Shown piece by piece: positions 61,897-64,000 of a DNA stretch of 64,000 bases. The stretch is from Lutibaculum sp963816555 (GTDB lineage: Bacteria > Pseudomonadota > Alphaproteobacteria > Rhizobiales > Tepidamorphaceae), in the NCBI GenBank assembly GCA_963816555.1, contig CAWFLD010000012.1:48884-112883 (forward strand), in the 5' to 3' direction. Every line of letters begins with the position of its first letter. Position 1 is the first letter of the stretch. The notes beneath the pieces were generated by a model that was not told the origin of the DNA, ran no database searches, and saw nothing but the letters and a program-made list of their open reading frames with translations. The position numbers and the translations under genes were made by a program.

Positions 61897-62392
61897 AGCT
61901 GCCACGGATTCACTCCGATGATTGCATGGCTGTTGACCCATCCCCCCTATCTGCCTCCTTCAGCGGCCTCCGCACCGAGGGCTCAGGGCGCCGGAGCGAC
62001 TGCCGAAAAGATATATGGCGAGAAGCTTATATATACCCTCATTGCCGACGTCACACCAACCAGTACCTCGTCCTCGTCTGATAGACGGAGACCGCGTTCG
62101 ATCGCGTCACCTGCCCAAGCGTGTCACCCGTGAGCGCATCTCATAGGGGCCTTTTCGAGAGCGCGATCAGGAACGAACAAACCTGGCCATTCCGGAACGG
62201 CGGCTGTGGGAGATGGAAACGCAGGAATCAGCCATCCCTACCCGATCCTGGAAGCGACCCGCCTGCTCTTGACCCTACGCGACCGATAGCCATGGCGCAT
62301 CTGGCCGGCTGTCCCGGACAGCTCGGCTGGCACTCCACATCGCCTCGCCAAGCCGATTTGCGCAACCGATCGCGAAGCGATACGAGGCGTCG
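61897..62392. other. Intergenic region between the kinase remnant and the MFS gene
   Basis: 496 bases with no gene I can support. An AT-rich patch GATATATGGCGAG...TTATATATA around 62,010-62,035 stands out and could hold a promoter for either divergent gene. No operator was recognised. Confidence 0.4.
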
Positions 62393-63712
62393 ATGGACCG
62401 TTCCGTGATCAGTCTCCTGCTGGCCGTAATCCTTCTCGAGCTCGGCAGCGGCCTGCAGGGCGTGCTCATCCCGATCCGCAGTCAGATGGCGGGCTTTTCC
62501 GCCGTGGCGATAGGGGGGCTCGGAACGCTATACTATGTCGGCTTCGTCGTCGGCTGCCTCGCTCTGCCTGCAACGGTGCGGCGGGTGGGGCACATCCGCT
62601 GTTTCTCGGCACTGGCGGCGCTGGCCGCCAGCCTCGTTCTTCTGCAGGCGATGCATGTAGAGCCGTGGTCGTGGCTCGCCGCGCGGGCGGCCATCGGCTT
62701 CTGCTTTGCCGGCATGTTCATGATCCTGGAGAGCTGGCTCAGCGACCGCAGCGCCATCCAGTCGCGCGGTCGCATCCTCGCCATGTACATGATCTGCACG
62801 TGGCTCGGAGTGGTCGGCGGAAAGCTTCTCTTCTCGACGGAGGTGCTGGACGGGTTCCCCCTGTTCGCCGTCACGTCGGTGGCCATCGCTCTGTCTCTCG
62901 TACCGATCGCCCTGACCAACGGCAGTGCGCCGGCGATCCTGAAACCTCGGCCGATCGCTGCCCGGGAACTCTATCTTCTGGCGCCGGTGGGCTTCGTCGG
63001 CTGCTTCGGCGTCGGCGTCGCCAACGGCGCCTTCTGGACGTTCGCCCCGCTGTTCGCGCAAACGCGCTTCGTCTCGAGCATCGGGGTGAGCCTTTTCATG
63101 GTGGCCTGCGTGATCGGCGGGGCTCTGGCTCAGTGGCCGGTGGGCCGCGTCTCCGACAGCATGGACAGGCGCTACGTGATATGTGGTTTGTCCGCACTTG
63201 CGGGCGCCGCGGGCATCCTCCTCTTCGTCGGGCAGAACGGCACGGATGAGACCCTGATATGGATCGGCATGACATTCGGGGCATTCTCGCTGCCGATCTA
63301 TTCCGTGTGCGTCGCCCACGCCAACGACCGATCGGGTCCGGAGAGCTTCGTCGACGTGAGCAGCCATCTCCTGCTTGTGTTTGGCCTCGGCGCGGCGGTT
63401 GGTCCCGTTCTGATGGGGATCCTCGCGACGTCGGCGGAGGACGGGGCGCTGTTCGCCTTGACCGCGATCATCCATCTTACCCTGGCGGCGTTCGTCTTTC
63501 TCCGCATCCAGAGCGCCCCCATCGCTCCGGCCGCAGAGCACACGCCATTTGTTCCGCAGGCACCGGTGGCCCACGCGACGCAGGCGATCATCGACCTACG
63601 CCGCCTTCTGGAGGATCTCAGGCCTGGCCGTCGAGATCTCCAACGGTGGCTCCTATCCATCGCAGGACCGATTGGGCGCGAACGCGGAGACCGAGGAGGA
63701 GGACGCGGCTAG
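62393..63712 (+). CDS. MFS transporter, YcaD-like, C terminus defined by an IS insertion
   Basis: A 439-residue transporter with 12 hydrophobic helices: LLLAVILLELGSGLQGVLIP, TLYYVGFVVGCLALPATVRR, AAIGFCFAGMFMILESWLSD (typical for the YcaD/TetR-MFS branch), CVIGGALAQWPVGRVSDSMD and FGLGAAVGPVLMGILATSAE. The substrate is unknown. The C-terminal tail is unusually basic (RRDLQRWLLSIAGPIGRERG, then DRGGGRG) and its TAG stop (63710-63712) coincides with the left end of the IS5 element, so the original C terminus may be truncated or altered. Confidence 0.82.
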   Translation: MDRSVISLLLAVILLELGSGLQGVLIPIRSQMAGFSAVAIGGLGTLYYVGFVVGCLALPATVRRVGHIRCFSALAALAASLVLLQAMHVEPWSWLAARAAIGFCFAGMFMILESWLSDRSAIQSRGRILAMYMICTWLGVVGGKLLFSTEVLDGFPLFAVTSVAIALSLVPIALTNGSAPAILKPRPIAARELYLLAPVGFVGCFGVGVANGAFWTFAPLFAQTRFVSSIGVSLFMVACVIGGALAQWPVGRVSDSMDRRYVICGLSALAGAAGILLFVGQNGTDETLIWIGMTFGAFSLPIYSVCVAHANDRSGPESFVDVSSHLLLVFGLGAAVGPVLMGILATSAEDGALFALTAIIHLTLAAFVFLRIQSAPIAPAAEHTPFVPQAPVAHATQAIIDLRRLLEDLRPGRRDLQRWLLSIAGPIGRERGDRGGGRG

Positions 63713-64000
63713 AGGGCTGTTCCCATAAAGGGATTGAGCGGTCGGATTTGTTTCAACCTCCCAAAGAGGAGGTTTCGATGCGGCGTCACGAGCTCAGCGA
63801 CGAAGAGTGGGCAGTCATTGAGCCGCTCTTGCCCAACAAGCCGCGCGTGGGACCGCATTCTGGAGGCGGTGTCAGAGCCTTACGACGGCGACATCGTGAT
63901 GATCGACAGCTCCTCTGTCCGCGTCCACCAACATGGTGTCAGCGGAAAAAGGGGGCAGTGACCATGGTCGCATGGGACGTTCCCGCGGCGGCCTGACGAC
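63712..64000 (+). mobile_element. IS5 family element, internally deleted, continuing past the window
   Basis: The left end begins GAGGGCTGTTCCCATAAAGG at 63712, just inside a CTAG that may be the target site (63709-63712). An internal deletion removes the middle of the transposase. The right end is outside the window. Confidence 0.7.
63778..64000 (+). pseudogene. IS5 transposase, deleted and frameshifted
   Basis: Begins MRRHELSDEEWAVIEPLLPN KPR, the standard IS5 N terminus, with GAGGAGG upstream. It then jumps to WDRILEAVSEPYDGDIVMID followed by SSSVRVHQHG, the first catalytic-Asp region, omitting the segment normally in between. Another frame change near 63,950 precedes DHGRMGRSRGGLTT. It cannot encode an active transposase. 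Confidence 0.75.

Noticed and set aside
1..64000. CRISPR array, tRNA or rRNA genes
   Set aside because: No regularly spaced repeats, no cloverleaf with a TTCGAATC-like arm and no rRNA-like conserved segments were recognised on reading; a tRNAscan or Infernal run would settle the tRNA question.

Overview
The window is high-GC DNA (roughly 70% by eye) with dense gene packing. It carries a phyR/nepR/ecfG general stress locus, TRAP transporters, MHYT-GGDEF-EAL, HisKA_2 and methanogen-output-domain signalling genes, and IS66, IS91 and IS5 elements. This points to an alphaproteobacterium, most likely Hyphomicrobiales. The glycine-betaine synthesis operon suggests a halotolerant relative of Methylobacteriaceae or Salinarimonas; that placement is inference. 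No rRNA, tRNA or CRISPR array was recognised.

Layout. 0-1.8 kb: general stress response core (phyR start, nepR, ecfG) with matching EcfG promoters, a structured intergenic region and a DUF3309 small membrane protein. 1.8-12.2 kb: metabolism and transport (ThDP enzyme, DUF6455, FAD oxidoreductase, adenine deaminase, EamA exporter, FNT channel, TRAP transporter). 12.3-20.7 kb: alpha-glucan phosphorylase and pfkB, atypical SDR, class II HDAC-like deacetylase, oxalate/formate-type MFS antiporter, ArsR-SRPBCC pair. 20.7-26 kb: polA, acyltransferase 3, small exported proteins. 26.1-33.9 kb: an osmoprotection island, with a fused GSMT-SDMT methyltransferase, metK and ahcY divergent from an MscS-type channel. 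34-46.3 kb: SleB hydrolase, cyclopropane fatty acid synthase, OsmC, SLC13/TrkA-C permease, a coiled-coil envelope protein, c-di-GMP enzyme, and a MetOD1-histidine kinase-response regulator operon.

46.3-64 kb is accessory. It holds an IS66 element with two possible passenger genes, then a low-oxygen/NO-type module (two Crp/Fnr regulators, alternative oxidase, norE-norF, hemN) with TTG-N8-CAA boxes. Next come panE-like, a DUF488 remnant, an AT-richer stretch with small unknown genes and palindromes, an integrase plus IS91 transposase unit bounded by inverted repeats, a frameshifted histidine kinase, an MFS gene, and a deleted IS5 element at the right edge.

The genes fit a stress-adapted cell: EcfG control of envelope proteins, betaine synthesis with its own SAM supply and SAH removal beside a tension-gated channel, and an NO/low-oxygen bypass respiration module. 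Many essential genes between 26.8 and 33.8 kb (plus glgP and polA) carry +1 insertions, most fitting CC to CGC or GG to GCG. These look like assembly errors, so I annotate those genes as intact proteins that are frameshifted in this sequence.
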